A stretch of 64,000 nucleotides of DNA. It comes from Acanthaster planci. Its lineage: Eukaryota; Echinodermata; Asteroidea; Valvatida; Acanthasteridae. The position numbers were made by a program, and so were the translations under genes. The notes beneath the pieces were generated by a model. It ran no database searches and was not told the origin of the DNA. It saw nothing but the letters and a program-made list of their open reading frames with translations. Below, one piece after another: positions 27,769-40,854 of this stretch. How positions within the stretch are numbered: the stretch's first letter is position 1; each line of letters opens with the position of its first letter. The stretch covers positions 82,646 through 146,645 of the forward strand of contig NW_019091680.1 in the NCBI RefSeq assembly GCF_001949145.1, in the 5' to 3' direction.

Positions 27769-29611
27769 GCCTGCCTCAAGTAGCCATGGTATCCCTATAC
27801 AAACATGCATGCTGGCTTGACCGGCGTGTAACCATATCCCTCTCACTTAGTTCCATGAATTTTGCCCATTTTCTCCTTAACCCTAACAGTCCTCAATCCT
27901 TCACCTGTTGGAGGACTGAGAACTGTTAGGATTAATGCCGAAATATTGCACCCTTATGATCAACACAGCTGTCCATCAATGAAATGCCTTGAAACTGGAG
28001 CAGAGGTTTGGCATCATGAGGCAGTACACTACAGTCAATCTAAAAGCACATTTTCTGCAAAAAATCATGGACTTTCGGATACCAGTTAGTTTCAATTTTG
28101 GGTGGAATGATGTCATGCATCGTCTCTTCCGTTCGTGTCTGCGTATTCATGTCCTGCATGCCGTCTGCATTACAAATGACCATATGGAAACCAGGCTGAC
28201 AGTAGTTCGGTAGTATGCCCAAAAGGTGCCCAGACACCAATCTACCTGTACTGTGCACATGTACATGTAATGCTTTCCACATCAAAAAAGTAATGTTACA
28301 CATGTACATCTCCAGAAGTTGTGCAAACCTGGAACATTTCATATCGGAAAATCTACTGACACAGTCGAGAGTGTGGTTAGTAACTCACTCTGTTGTTAGG
28401 CACTTGTCCGGTCTTTTTCTGGGAGTTGTGTGTAGGTGGCTGAATCTGGTTGGCAAGTCTACGCCCACTTGGCACACCCTGGTATAATTGGATGTACTGT
28501 ACTATGAAGCACTTGGTCCAGGAAATCTGTTGTCCAGTTCCTCCTTGGATCAGAGCTGGATGTTTGAGAATGTCTGTACAAATATTTACTTGGCACAGAC
28601 CAAAACCATAAATAGAAGGTTCTGGTTTCTGTGGTCAATAGGTAGTATGAGTCAGCAGAAAAAGGGGAAACTAAAACTGTGTAATATACCATAGTGTGAG
28701 CAATATACATGTCCAGATGTTATTTCCAATTTGGAGCTAGAAGTACATACATGTATGTAGGCCTACAGTGTGCGAAGACAAATTACCTAAAGGTACATAT
28801 CCATGCTCATATTCAGTAAATGGATATCCTGGTGATATTTTGGGTAAGGGGGGATGTCATTTGGTCAGTAAGCACTGTGACTTTAGAGGGAAAAATTACT
28901 TGAGTCTGCAGCATAAACTTCAATGATGAAGGTCAGTTCCTACTTCAGGCGAATGCCAAAGCGAGGCAGATTTGACGTCACAGATGTACAATATGACTTC
29001 ATTCGCCGCAAAATTTGCCTTTGTTTAGTGGGTTCAACTTTTGCGAAATTGCAGGCAAGATGCATTGTTTTTGATCTGATGTCACAAAGTCACATTGGAG
29101 CTTGGTTTTGTACTGTGTACTGTTTGAACCAAACCTGAAATTGAAAACTGCTCTAAGGCCAGGGTGGCCTGTACCAATGGCGAAACTGAGACCCTGTCTG
29201 GGGAAATAGGCATTGAAGATGTTACGTACAGTTGCTGCATACGGTATACGTGTACATGTACATTTGTGTAATTATGAAAGTACCGGTACATGTACATGTA
29301 GTCACTAAACCGTATTTTAGAGGAACTGCAGTCATGGGTACCAGGGCAAACAGGAAAAGTGTTATTTCTCCCGTTTGGTATATTCAGGGTAAAAGCAGTG
29401 TTTGGGGTTTAATGAGATGTAGGCCGTTTCATGAACTCATGAATGTGCCACACATGCACTGATACAGCCCAAGGACATGTCCCCCCCCACTCACCCCTCT
29501 CCCACAGTGTTGCTATGGTACTCACTGGTGACGTTCTGGGTCAACCACCATGACCACTGCATGTACATGTACGTACCGGTACATGCATGTGTGCACATGT
29601 ATGTGTATTCC

Positions 29612-29913
29612 ACATGGCATGTTCTTCATAAAATGGACCAAAATGCAACTCCGGATGTCATTTTTCCAAACTTCTAAAAGGGTGACTTTGATCATGCAAA
29701 ATACAAATTAGCGCCTTCAGATTTATAAAAATGATTGTTTGGAGATACCGGTAACTAGGCGTACTGTGTACATTTGTTGGACAAATCAAATCAAATGGAG
29801 TTGAATTCATTCATTTACAATCACTCTCACTATACCAGCATATCTGCCTGGTCTTATACCTTTCAACCACCGAAAATAATCTCTTAAGTTTGGCTGCATC
29901 AAAAATTTACATG
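29612..29913 (+). repeat. Interspersed repeat family, copy 2 (internally deleted)
   Basis: Same family and orientation as 10,902-11,416, with about 190 internal bases missing between the GAATTCATT block and the AATCACTCTCACTATACCA block. The copies differ at scattered positions, indicating age. Confidence 0.75.
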
Positions 29914-32900
29914 TTCAACGGAATTTTGATGACGCTCGAGAATTTCAACAAAAAATGCATGACGTACAAGAATGCTAAAAACGCCATCACATGTACATGT
30001 AGTGCTTGAAAATTCCATGCGCAATGTTCATTTTGCCGCTTATTTTGAAGATATCGGTATCCCTGCTGAAAATGAGATTAAAGCAAGCCATCACCGCGAG
30101 ATAATGGCGGAAGCCGCAAAATCACCATGATCGGTATTTTGGACTGCAGTTTTCGAAAACGTACTGGAAGAAAATGTGATCGGTCCAGTCGTAAAAGGAT
30201 GATGGTTTGGGTGTGCTTTTTTTGCACTTCTTTTAAAGCTTGTGTGTACATCAATTTGATTTTAAGCGCTGTTTTTTTGTAGTCAATTTCTCTTGACAGA
30301 GTTGAATGAATTTGGGACTTTTAAGGTATGTTTTTAATTTCGTGATTATGGTTTTAATATGTGTAAATATTATCACCTTTCACCACATACATGTATAAAT
30401 CTGTGTAAAATAACCACAGGGATTATCATTCCTCCAGAAATTTTATTGGCTAGGATTTCAACAGGTTGTTCACGTCTGTCAAATATGCTGACATTCGAAA
30501 TTTTAATTAATTAACTCCAATTAAGTTGAAAGATGGACACGGTCATCTTTGTTTCAGATATCAGCCGTGACTTCCCTGTTTCCATCATTCACTGCTATTC
30601 ACTTCAGGAGAAATGAATCCCAAAAGTTGAACATTATCTAATGGTCCATATTTTGAGGAACCTGCCGTCTGCACATTCACAGATAGCTACAGGTACATGT
30701 AATGTGCTTATCCAGTGATTTGGCCTACTGAGTGACCATCCATTCTGCCGCAACGGTCGCGCCATCAGTTTCGTCCCGTCTTTGGCAGCATCTACAGTAA
30801 TGGGTCATTGGGTCATCCTTTGTACCGTAGTACATGTACGGTATGTGTACTAACAGTAATAGATTTAGGGCCCTGGGGAACAGCTCTTGCAACCCCACCC
30901 CATTAGTTAAAAATATTTAAGAGGTACACATGTACATGTACTGGTAAAACTTTCATCTGTTTAAAAAAAATGGCATGCACTTATGAAAGTGGCCCCACTT
31001 GTTCATGAAGATGATGTCTTTTTTGATCACACCCCATTTTTGTAATTATTTAGCCCCCTGGCCTTCCCCCTTTTGTGAATTTTGCGCTGGATCTGTCCCG
31101 TTACAGTATAGCCGTTAAAGAGACCAATTGGCCAATGAGCTTTTGCAGTGCAGGAAAAAAGGAAAATGAATGGCAGCAGCCACTAGCGCTCGGAACATTC
31201 AGGGAACATTCAGGGAACCCAAGCTGATGGCCTTGGTCTGTACATGTAGGGCATGGTTGGCTGGCGACAAGGGACAGTTTCTTGTTCTCATGTGGAACCT
31301 TTTGCAAAAGAATCTGCAGAACTTAGTACATTAGTATACAGATGAAGCATTTAAAGAATAATATACCACTTTGTCTAACTTCTGTAACGACCCAATTAAA
31401 GCATGCCAAACAAGGGAGTTTTTCCTATGTCAACACGTTACCACTTGAAGACTGATTGGAGAGATTTTTGTCTTTCAGAATACAAAAATGACACTCCTCC
31501 GACCTAGTGACATCAAACTGAATTGCAAGCCACTGTCTGGTGTAATTGTTATGTAAATGTTGTGGCCTGATAGGCCTTTGTGGTCAGGAAACATATTTTG
31601 GGAAGTGGTGGTTTTTTAGGAGATCCTTGGGCTCTGTTGCAAGGCCTTCCCGGCGTCACTGTGTCCTTTTGCCGGCTGTGAGAAGACAGAAATCTGTGTT
31701 GGGTGGAGCTGTACGCCCTACTTGTACAAAACAACATCCCGCTTGGGTACAGTACGGTCATTCTAAAGGTCAAATGACAAGTGCACTCGGGTACAAAATG
31801 TTAGTAAAATATTTAAATGCATGTCTTAGTCATTTTGCAGTGTATACCGGTATGTACCGGTAGGTGTATAAAGCGGCATGAGCTTGGAAAATAGTGCAGA
31901 AGTTTACACTCTATGTGTTTATTTACACACTGTGGATTGCGGACAAGTGGTCGCGTCATTGTCCAAAAAACTTATTACGATTTTTGAATCTGAAAGTTTG
32001 TGAACTGGAACCTGCACATTTGCGTACACCCAGGCTGTGTGCAACAAAGCCTGCTCTGTATAGACTCGCTGGCATGTCACATACTGCAGTGGCACCAGAA
32101 GCGTACATTAGTAAACTTGACGTGTGCTCGCATTTAAGCAAATTACACGGTGTACGTACCCTGTCGGTAGAAGTTATGCTATTGCAGTGCATCTATTTTT
32201 GGTTGCCGGATTACCGTACACCACACATGTACATTTGTACAGTCTGGGCTCTTTTTACAAGGCTGCAGGCCTGGCTGAAATGCTCAGGCATCAATAGATT
32301 TGTGTCTCAGGCTAGAGTGGACACCAGACAGTCCTTCACGTGTTTGTAAATGTCCAGTAAATGAAGAGAGGAATTTTTAAAGAATTTTGAAAACAGAAAA
32401 AAATGATAAATATCCCAGCCCAGCATCATCAACATTGATACATGTAACTGCCCCGGCAGGAAGTGGCTAATACCTGCCTATAGTAAACCTACTTAGCCTA
32501 GGCATATGAATAACTGTGGAACAAGATGTTACTGTTTGTTGATAGGTAGTCTTGGGCCCAAGACGCCTTTTATGGTACTTCTATCCAATATGTGTGCAGT
32601 GTGTGGCGCATAATGCAATTCCACTGTGACAGCACCCTCTTTTGACGCGTACCAGCCTGTGGGGCTTTGTGTATGCACTAGTACACACACCCACAGTCGT
32701 ACATGTATCTACACGGATATACTGTATGATAGCGTTACCGGTCATTCATTGATGAGAAAGCCCTCTGTTGTCAGCAATTATGCAACACACGCAGCACGCC
32801 TGATTTAGTTGCAGTTACGCTAGGAACTACCGCCATGAACGTCTTGGAACCAAGATCGTGGAACCAAGACTACTGGTAACTCATCATCACGATCACATAC

Positions 32901-34198
32901 CGCGCCGGTACACCCTAAGACCACTAGTCAAGACATGACTCTGACTGACGGGGGGGTTCACAAATAGCAATTGGTGAGTGATAGCGCATGCCGTCTCTTA
33001 CCAATCAGTCACAATCCATTACCTACAAACGGTAGGTTCCTGCACAGAGGCTATCAGGCAGATAATTATTGGACTTTTGAGGTTTATAAAAGTCATGCTC
33101 TGTCTCCAGCGTGTGTACATGCAATGCCTTTTTCACTGGAGTGCTTGCACTCATCATGGGCGGTTAACAATTGGGGCTTTTTATAACATTTTCTGACTTC
33201 AACTGTTGTTCATTTGACTTTTAGGGCAAACCTTCCTATAAGTTTTCAAATCCAGGGGGAAAAGTCCAGATTTAATGTTCCTGCCTCCAAAAGTGAAACT
33301 TAGGGACTATTCATGTGAATGAGGGAATTTATTTATAAATTCAAGGTCTTAAACGTTGCCAAGCACATACCAGTATTTATTTCCATTCATAAATACCTTT
33401 TCATTCAGAGGGTCAAAAGAAGTCGACAAATGATGGATTCCAACGGTTTTGTTCTAAAATTTTACTTTCATTTTCCTGAACGCCCTTGCCCCATTTATGG
33501 TACATTCCTTTTGAAAGTTGTCCAATAGAATGCCCCTCTAATTCAATGGACTTGGCTTGCACATGGCGCCTTATGTGCTCACAGGCTCCTGACCAATCAG
33601 ACCCGATTAAACTGTTTCGTATCCACGTTCCAGAGCATGATTTACGCAGTGGGCATTATCGCTTCTCGGTGGGCATTATCAAAATATTAATACACGGTCA
33701 TGTGACTCGTTTCGACGAATAGGAATAGAAACACTATCCCGTGTAGTGTACATGACATGTAGGCATGCTGGTGGTTTGTGCTGTCAGTGCCATTGTCTTC
33801 TTGCTACATGTACATGTACGGTGCCGCTACATTTTACAAATGCCGGGTACATGTAGAAGAGCAACACGGTTTCACTCTGTTTATTTTGATTGGTTTCGTG
33901 AACTTTGTGGTGGTTTTTGTATGCTCTTCTTTCTAGTTCCTGAATGAACCAGGGTCAACTGTCAAAGTCTAAAACATTGTTCAGCCTGCATACAGTATTA
34001 AAGAGCAGCTTGAATATTTGCGTGGTATACAGGTACCTTGCATGTGTACTTAAAGTGTACTACACAGTACTATTGGGCTCCATGCTACAGTACATGTACA
34101 GTACCTCCATTTCAATACAGGGATGGGGAATGATGTATCAGACACTGTCCAGTGCTCATAGCAACTACTGGTACAAAGAACATGTACATGTATTCAGA

Positions 34199-34320
34199 GG
34201 ATTTGCATGGTAGCCATCTTGCAGGGCAGTTTGTTTATTCCTCAGGGAAACCTCCTTTATGCATTCATGTACCTTGTGGAACAAAAATATTGACCTTCAA
34301 GATGGCCGCCATGCAAATCC
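34199..34320. mobile_element. Small foldback MITE
   Basis: Arms of about 45 bases. The left arm begins GGATTTGCATGGTAGCCATC and the right arm is its reverse complement with a few mismatches (ending GGCCGCCATGCAAATCC), around a loop of roughly 30 bases. There is no coding sequence. It resembles short palindromic MITEs; the class is unknown. Confidence 0.7.
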
Positions 34321-34644
34321 ACCATACTAGTTGAAATCTCCAACACTATCGGGTGCTGCCATTTAGGAAAGAGCTTTCAATCTAAGTACTTGTACTTTTT
34401 TACAAGTTTACTCTGTTATTAGAGTCAGAAATCAGAATGTAAAGGTTCGTGTGTGAGCATAGCGACTATACCCAGCAAGAAATGAGACCGAGGGGTACCC
34501 ACCCAACATGTCCAATCCCTATACACATTCCAGACTATTGTTACTTAACACATCCCCCCAAGATGTCTGAAAGGAGTTGCCCAGATTCCTGCGAGACAAT
34601 GACCAACACAAAGCAGGGGGGGTTCTCTCCGTCTCATACCTTGC

Positions 34645-34882
34645 TGCATATGATAGCGACCACCATCTCTGGAATGGACTGGTTCCTTTGTGCCCTTCTT
34701 ATGCATTGAGAACAGTGTATTGTTGCAAGGCGTCTCTTATGTAACTAAGCAAAAGCTTGCCCCAATCACAAGGTATAGCAACAGTGGTTTTAGTAAGGAG
34801 AATTCCAATTGTTATATCCACATGAATTTAAAGCACTCAGTGTACCAGATTTGGGTCAAAGTTAATTCGCAAAAGGCTTATT
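34645..34882 (+). mobile_element. Truncated copy of the foldback MITE found at 57,483-57,841
   Basis: The sequence from ACCATCTCTGGAATGGACTG to AAAAGGCTTATTG matches 57,627-57,843 with scattered substitutions. The left arm present in the other copy is missing here, so this one cannot fold fully. It shows the family is interspersed and not confined to the Ig-FZ gene. Confidence 0.8.
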
Positions 34883-34914
34883 GCAGTGAATTACAAAGAA
34901 TGTTAGACTAATTA

Positions 34915-35018
34915 ATACATGTACATGTACATGTAGGCCCTAGCTACATGTATATATTATTTGATTACATGTACGATGTACATGTGTACATGTACATGTA
35001 CATGGCGGTACATGTACT
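34915..35018. repeat. TACATGTA palindrome cluster
   Basis: About 100 bases dominated by TACATGTA words, lying directly after the truncated MITE copy. Confidence 0.8.
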
Positions 35019-35466
35019 ACTTTTGTGAGGAGTAGACCATCTGTGATCATCTGTCACCACTCACTGCAAAATGGTTGACACCACCATGTCAACCCAGCTA
35101 GGCTAACGCTGGCCCGGTTCAAAAATAAACGAATTTTGAAGACTAGCTCAGGAGGAATGACACTAAATGTGTGAGTTGAAGGCCAGCCAAGCACCAGTAA
35201 GACAGCTTGGGGGGGGGCTTGCCAAGATAAACATCTGAATGTTTTGAAACTTTCTGAAACAGTTGTGGGAGATTAAAACATCAAATATCAGTGAATAATT
35301 CAGCTGTACTTTGATTCACCCCTACATGTAGTTTTAATCTACACGGTACGCACATGTACCGGGTACCACTGTAGTGTCTTCAAATGTGACAAAATGCTGC
35401 ACAACTTTTTGCAACAATCTAGTGTACTGTACTAGTAAGCGCTGTTACTGTTCACACGTAGGCCTG

Positions 35467-35545
35467 CATGTACATGTACATGTACATGTACTGTATACAT
35501 GTACAGTACATGCTGCATACATGTACATGTACATACTCATGTACC
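35467..35545. repeat. TACATGTA palindrome cluster
   Basis: Four uninterrupted ACATGT units followed by TATACATGTACAGTACATG variants. Small Met-Tyr-Met frames on both strands are repeat artefacts. Confidence 0.8.
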
Positions 35546-36206
35546 AGTATTGTTTTTGTTCAACATGTATTCAGTGTCGATTTATCCCATTATGCAGATA
35601 ATGGACATTTTCTAGCCACAGTCACCAGCACAGGATGGACCTCAGGCCCCAAAAAGTGTATTCAACTCCACCTGTCTGCATTCACAGGAGGTCATCTGGA
35701 GTTGACAGGGAGAAATATCAGGACATAACCTACATAGTGTATTAACATACTGGTTGGACACAATGTGTGACCCTGGTACATGTACATATGTACATGATAA
35801 TTGATATGAACCAACTTGTGACCCTTCCTGCCTGCTACACTCTGTAGAGTAGAGAGAAACCCCACAGAGTTTTGGTTTTGGTTTTACACTGTACAGAAAT
35901 GTAATACATGTATTTAAATGTACATGTACTGGTACATGTAGGTCTTATTGGTACATGTATGTGTATATTTCTCGTTTGTGACGCGTTTTTATTGGAAGGG
36001 CCAAGAATATCACTGAGCTGGGGAATGTACATGTACAATGTACATGTAGGTTGGGGTGTTTTAATGGTTGGGCAGTGACTCTTCCGCTCTCCTGTTAAGT
36101 CCATAAGCTGTCTGTTGTATCCAGGCAGTCTTTTCTGTCCTGATAAGCCAGGCATTGAAATCTTGCAGGTCTTCCTTGTATCACCTTAGAGGCGTTCCTG
36201 AGTTTG

Positions 36207-36249
36207 NNNNNNNNNNNNNNNNNNNNNNNNNNNNNNNNNNNNNNNNNNN
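36207..36249. other. Assembly gap (43 N)
   Basis: A second short run of unknown bases inside the large intron, with ordinary AT-rich sequence on both sides. Confidence 0.99.
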
Positions 36250-39200
36250 AAAAAAGTTGAAGTACAAATGAAAGAGGAACAATAGGGGGTCCCCAGTTGC
36301 AGGCAAATACACACACATCATGCACTTGCATAATTTGCAGACTTTGCTAAGGAACCGCAGTTGTAGCCTGCAGGCCCAGTAGGCCAAGGAACTGGCTGTG
36401 ATGTTCCAATGAAGGTCTGGGGTCAAAAAATATGAGACATGGAGTTTCTTTCCCTGGGGAGTTGAATTCACTGGTGTGCGACCGAGCGAGAAATTTAGTG
36501 CCCAGCCGCCTGGCTGATTTCATGCTCAGCTGAGCGCCAGTTGTTTTTGAGGCTGTTATCATTGCTGTGATCACAGAGCTGTACGTGTAGTTCCTAGAAG
36601 TCTCAGATTAAAATGGCAATCCCATCATAGGACACACCCATACATGTGTACATGCACACACAATCCACTGGTGACCTTACCTTACAGGGCCCATGCAATG
36701 GGAGGTTTTGTTTTTATGGAACCCTTTGAGTAAATGGTAGTACCCCCATTTAACTTACAAAATGTATCTTTCTGCTTTCAGTCGTTCATTGTAGTAGTGC
36801 CTTTTCACAGATTTTGGGGGGCCATTTTATGTCATGCTAATGGGGTATCTAAGTACATACCATATGGTATTAGCCTACCAGGACAGAATTTTTTATCGCA
36901 TCTGAGGTGGAGGTTTCATTTTCAGAGACTTGTGACCGCTTATCCTGCACCATGTTGGATGAGAATTTCACAAGAATGAAAATGACCCTGAATGATAGGT
37001 GATGTGATTTTCCGTCAACCATGCATCTTCTCTGGCAGTTTTCCTCAAGCTTCTGAGAGGCAGTGCCCGGAACCTTCCTGTGCTTTTATTCCAGAATCAA
37101 ACCAAAAGAGAATGACCGATTCATTGTAGATGTAGGGTTTTTTGTTGTGTGTGTATTTCACAAAACATCAAGAAGGTTGGTATTGCCTCATGGTTAGTTC
37201 CAGAGGGGCTTGGGAGTTTGAAGGGGCAGTATCTGCCTTGAAGACAATCTAGAATTTAATTAAGCACCCAGGGTGAGCAAGACTAACCCTGGGGCTGTTA
37301 TGCATAATAACTCATATTTTTGTTACTGGCGTTTTTTTTTTTTTTAGTGGGGATGCTGTTTTTCCAGTGCAGTTATGTCTAATTATCTTCCGCTAAGCCA
37401 AAGGTTGATGGATGAAGGTCTTTGATGTCATAAATTAATAAGGGGGTATTCCGTACCGTACATGCACATGTCTGTCTCATCAGTAAACAGGGCATGGCAA
37501 GGATGTTCGTGACTGCGCAGGTAATCCTTGCTGTGTGATTCCAGTCCAACGCTTCCATGCTGGAACAATTGGCTGTGATGGTGTAATCTCATCATATGTA
37601 CGAATAAATCGTTGTCCTTGGTGAATTTAAGAAGTCTTGTGGGTCCTGTAAATTTCCTATCAATTACAGGTACATGTATCCTGTCCATCATTACCAGGTT
37701 TATGTTAGACTTTCTCGCTGTTGTTCTGTAATTTTTGTCTTTCCTGGGGTAGACTTTCTCTCATTGACCAAATTGACGGTGGCATCAACACATCTTGGAT
37801 TGTAACCGGCCTTACAGAATTATTTCTAGTCACACCAACAGGGGAATGTCCGAAATTGCTGTCTTGAATTTGTGCCAACACACTTCACCATAAAAGTGCC
37901 CTGGCTGTTCGTGTGATCTGTCATCAGTACACCCCAAATAATGACAGAATGTCCAGAAATGTGGCGCGCAAAACTGAGAGACAACCATTCCTACTCAGGA
38001 CACGTACGTGCATGGCATTGACGAAATTTCAACCAAGTTAGTCAAAGTATTCTGCATTCTTGTATGTCTAGCTTGGTGGATTGTGCATTGGGCTTACTGG
38101 TTGAGCCTATTTGATTGTACACTGTGACTGGAAAAAGTAAGGCTTTTGCTGTATTGCCTTGGAACACCCAGAAAGGGTGGATCTAAAAAAAAAATTAAAT
38201 ATTTTGAAGGGGTCAAAAATGTTGATTTTTTTTTTTTAACGAACCGGTATGTTACCCTGTGTTAAAACTTCGGAAGGGGCGAAGCAAGAGAACTGACATA
38301 GTCCCCAAAATTCACCTTTTTCTCATTATTAAAAAAAAAAATCTTTGGTCTTTACAAGGGGAGGGCATGTTTGTAGGGACAGAATTACATGGAGGACTTT
38401 GGAGGGGGGCGAAGGCTGGAAATTTTTTTTCTTAGTGTCTCATTTTTGCAGACAAGCATAGACACACAACATACATGCACCCTGTACTTTAGTATTTCCC
38501 TTAGTATTTCCCCATATTTTTTTGGGGGGGGGGCTGGGTCTTGGAGCGGATTGGGGGGGGGCTGGGTGGTGTTACAAGCTCCCAAGGGTACATGTACACG
38601 GTCATGACATGTGCATACATACATGTACACCATACTGTCACTGTGCATTTATAAAACTGATATCAGTGGGCGTGCAAGACATCTGTAGAAGTTTTGAAGC
38701 ATGGGTGGTCAGCATGGAGAGATGGAAGGGTTACAGTGCCCTGGAGAATTTCATGCAAAGTATGAGCAGGTAGGGTATTAAAATTGGGAGGCTAAAAGAA
38801 CAGTTGAACCACTCGGGCACTGTGTGTACAAGGTGCAGTGTACATTTACTGGTACATTATACTCAGACGCAGTGAATAAATATTTGCACTTTGAATTTGG
38901 AAGACTGTACCAGGAGAAAACAGGCTTCGAGGCACAAGCTACCAATAGCAGCAGAACACCAGCAATAGTAGTACTTGAGCACTGTCATGAGATGAATGAC
39001 TGCTTCATTTCCTCTTTGTTGGGCCTTGGTTGGTAAACTTGCACACAAGTCGTAAATCCCTGAAATACCACAGAGCGCCTGTGTTCAACAGTGGTAGGAT
39101 CGTTGCTAGGGGTATAATGTCTTGAATTATAAACCTGCAAAAATTCCATACATGTTGATGGTTGGAGTAGAACGATCGTTAACTTATAAGGGAGAGATCT

Positions 39201-40854
39201 GCAGCACCGGCACCGATCATACATTTATTCTGGCAAGTGGAATCTGTCTTATGTTTTCCACACCAGCTCCCCCTGTCCAGTGAAGTTCATGTACACTGTG
39301 AGGCAGGGAATTTTTTTCTCAGAGATTCTTGCGCATCCGCGTAGTTTACATGTACCGGTACAAAGCTGGAAAGAATATGGTGCATGCAAGAATTTTAGTT
39401 GTGCGACTAAAAGAAACAACTCAAAGCTCAACATACTTTGGAATGAAAAGTACCAGGATCCGATACAAAGGTTGACGTGTTCTGAGCAGTCTCAAGCCAA
39501 GGAGCTTGCCCGACTTTGTGCCACTGTTCCGTCGCACGGGCCGGGCTGTGTGCACTACTGCAGCATGCAGTTGCAGCCCAAGTTAATCCGCTGTGGTGAA
39601 AGGAATGTGCACAAATCCATCACTTACGGAACTTTTAAAAGGTTTATGAAAGGAGGATGGTTTTGTGCACACCCGAACCTCGCTGTGTTGGGTACCAATT
39701 GAAGAATTTGAAGTGTCATATGCACTCCTAGCGGTACATTTCCATGCACCTTGTTACCTGATCTTTTGTTTGTCTCTAGACTTGAGACTAACCAAACTTT
39801 GCTGATGATGTGCATGTCGTTATCACTGTGTCTGGGATGCTGACGCCCTCCAGTGGTTGTACATGGACAAGGATTTCGCATTAATTTTCCATGCTGGCCA
39901 TTCGCCTACAGAATGATGGGTCTGAAATGACAATAAATTGAGAGAGCAAAGGGGTACACTCCACAGGGACAGAACCCCCATGTAGATCTTGAAGGGTTTT
40001 TGATGCCTGCATGCATGGTTCCGCTCTTCAGTTTTATTGCAGCGTTACCCTGCACCACACTGGCCATCTCATACGATACAAATACACATACAGGTTCACA
40101 CATGCACCGGTAGGTGTCCGTGCCCTCGTATACTGACATGTGTGCAATTCACGTGGGAATATGATTCAGCAGATAAGTGCTTGAAACAGACAACAGGTGG
40201 ATTTGGGGCCAACGCTGGTTAAGTCTTTGCCCCGGGAGAGGACTTACAAAGTGTTTAGAACTGCCGTCGCTCACCTTCCAGGATTTGAAGCCGAAAATCC
40301 CTCTCTCATGGATGCATCCACAGATAGTGGCTCAAGAAAACATTTTTAGTCTGATCATCCTCTTTCAAACAAGACTGAAGGTCCATACGATCAGGTGAAA
40401 ATCCCCTGTCAGTCAACAAAGAGGTACTTGGACTAAAGTACCCTGGTTGAACCTTTCGGGGTGCCCCGAAATGAAGTTTTTGCACAGTGTGTTGATTGAA
40501 AATACATGTATACTGACATGTACCGTACCAAAAAGCTGCAAAGTAGGGGAGTCTGGTAGGACTGAATTTACATGTCCAGGTATGTGTGCATCACCAAGTA
40601 TGTAATGCACCTTTACATTGTGCATTGTACATTTCATTTATTTGGAGTTATCATGTGCATATTCCCTTTGACTGGCGATCATTGGAAAGGCAGGGATGGC
40701 ACCTGAAATTGACACCATTGGTACAGTTTACCTGGTGTGCAAACAAACATGTACACTATACATGTACAAGAGCTTTCATGTTTGACTTTTGCAGTGCATG
40801 TGGTTTTTATGTAATTTTTCTACAGCGTGTGATGTGATTTTCTCTGATCTCTAG

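Larger units (their letters stand above)
5881..40854 (+). other. Single ~35-kb phase-0 intron of the chondroitin synthase gene
   Basis: The intron starts GTTTGT after codon 259 and ends in a pyrimidine-rich tract followed by CTCTAG just before ATGCAG. No further exon is needed: vertebrate CHSY1 reads straight from the WSYE-type sequence into MQ-type sequence at the same place. The interior has no recognisable gene on either strand. It is unusually rich in the palindromes TACATGTA and TACCGGTA, often overlapping, and these generate many spurious Tyr-Met-His-Val frames. It also carries a 22-bp minisatellite, several inverted-repeat elements, two copies of one interspersed repeat, and two assembly gaps, all listed separately. 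Confidence 0.9.

Noticed and set aside
31894-32349. 151-codon plus-strand frame in the intron
   Set aside because: No domain signature, no plausible splice sites, and irregular composition; chance frame.
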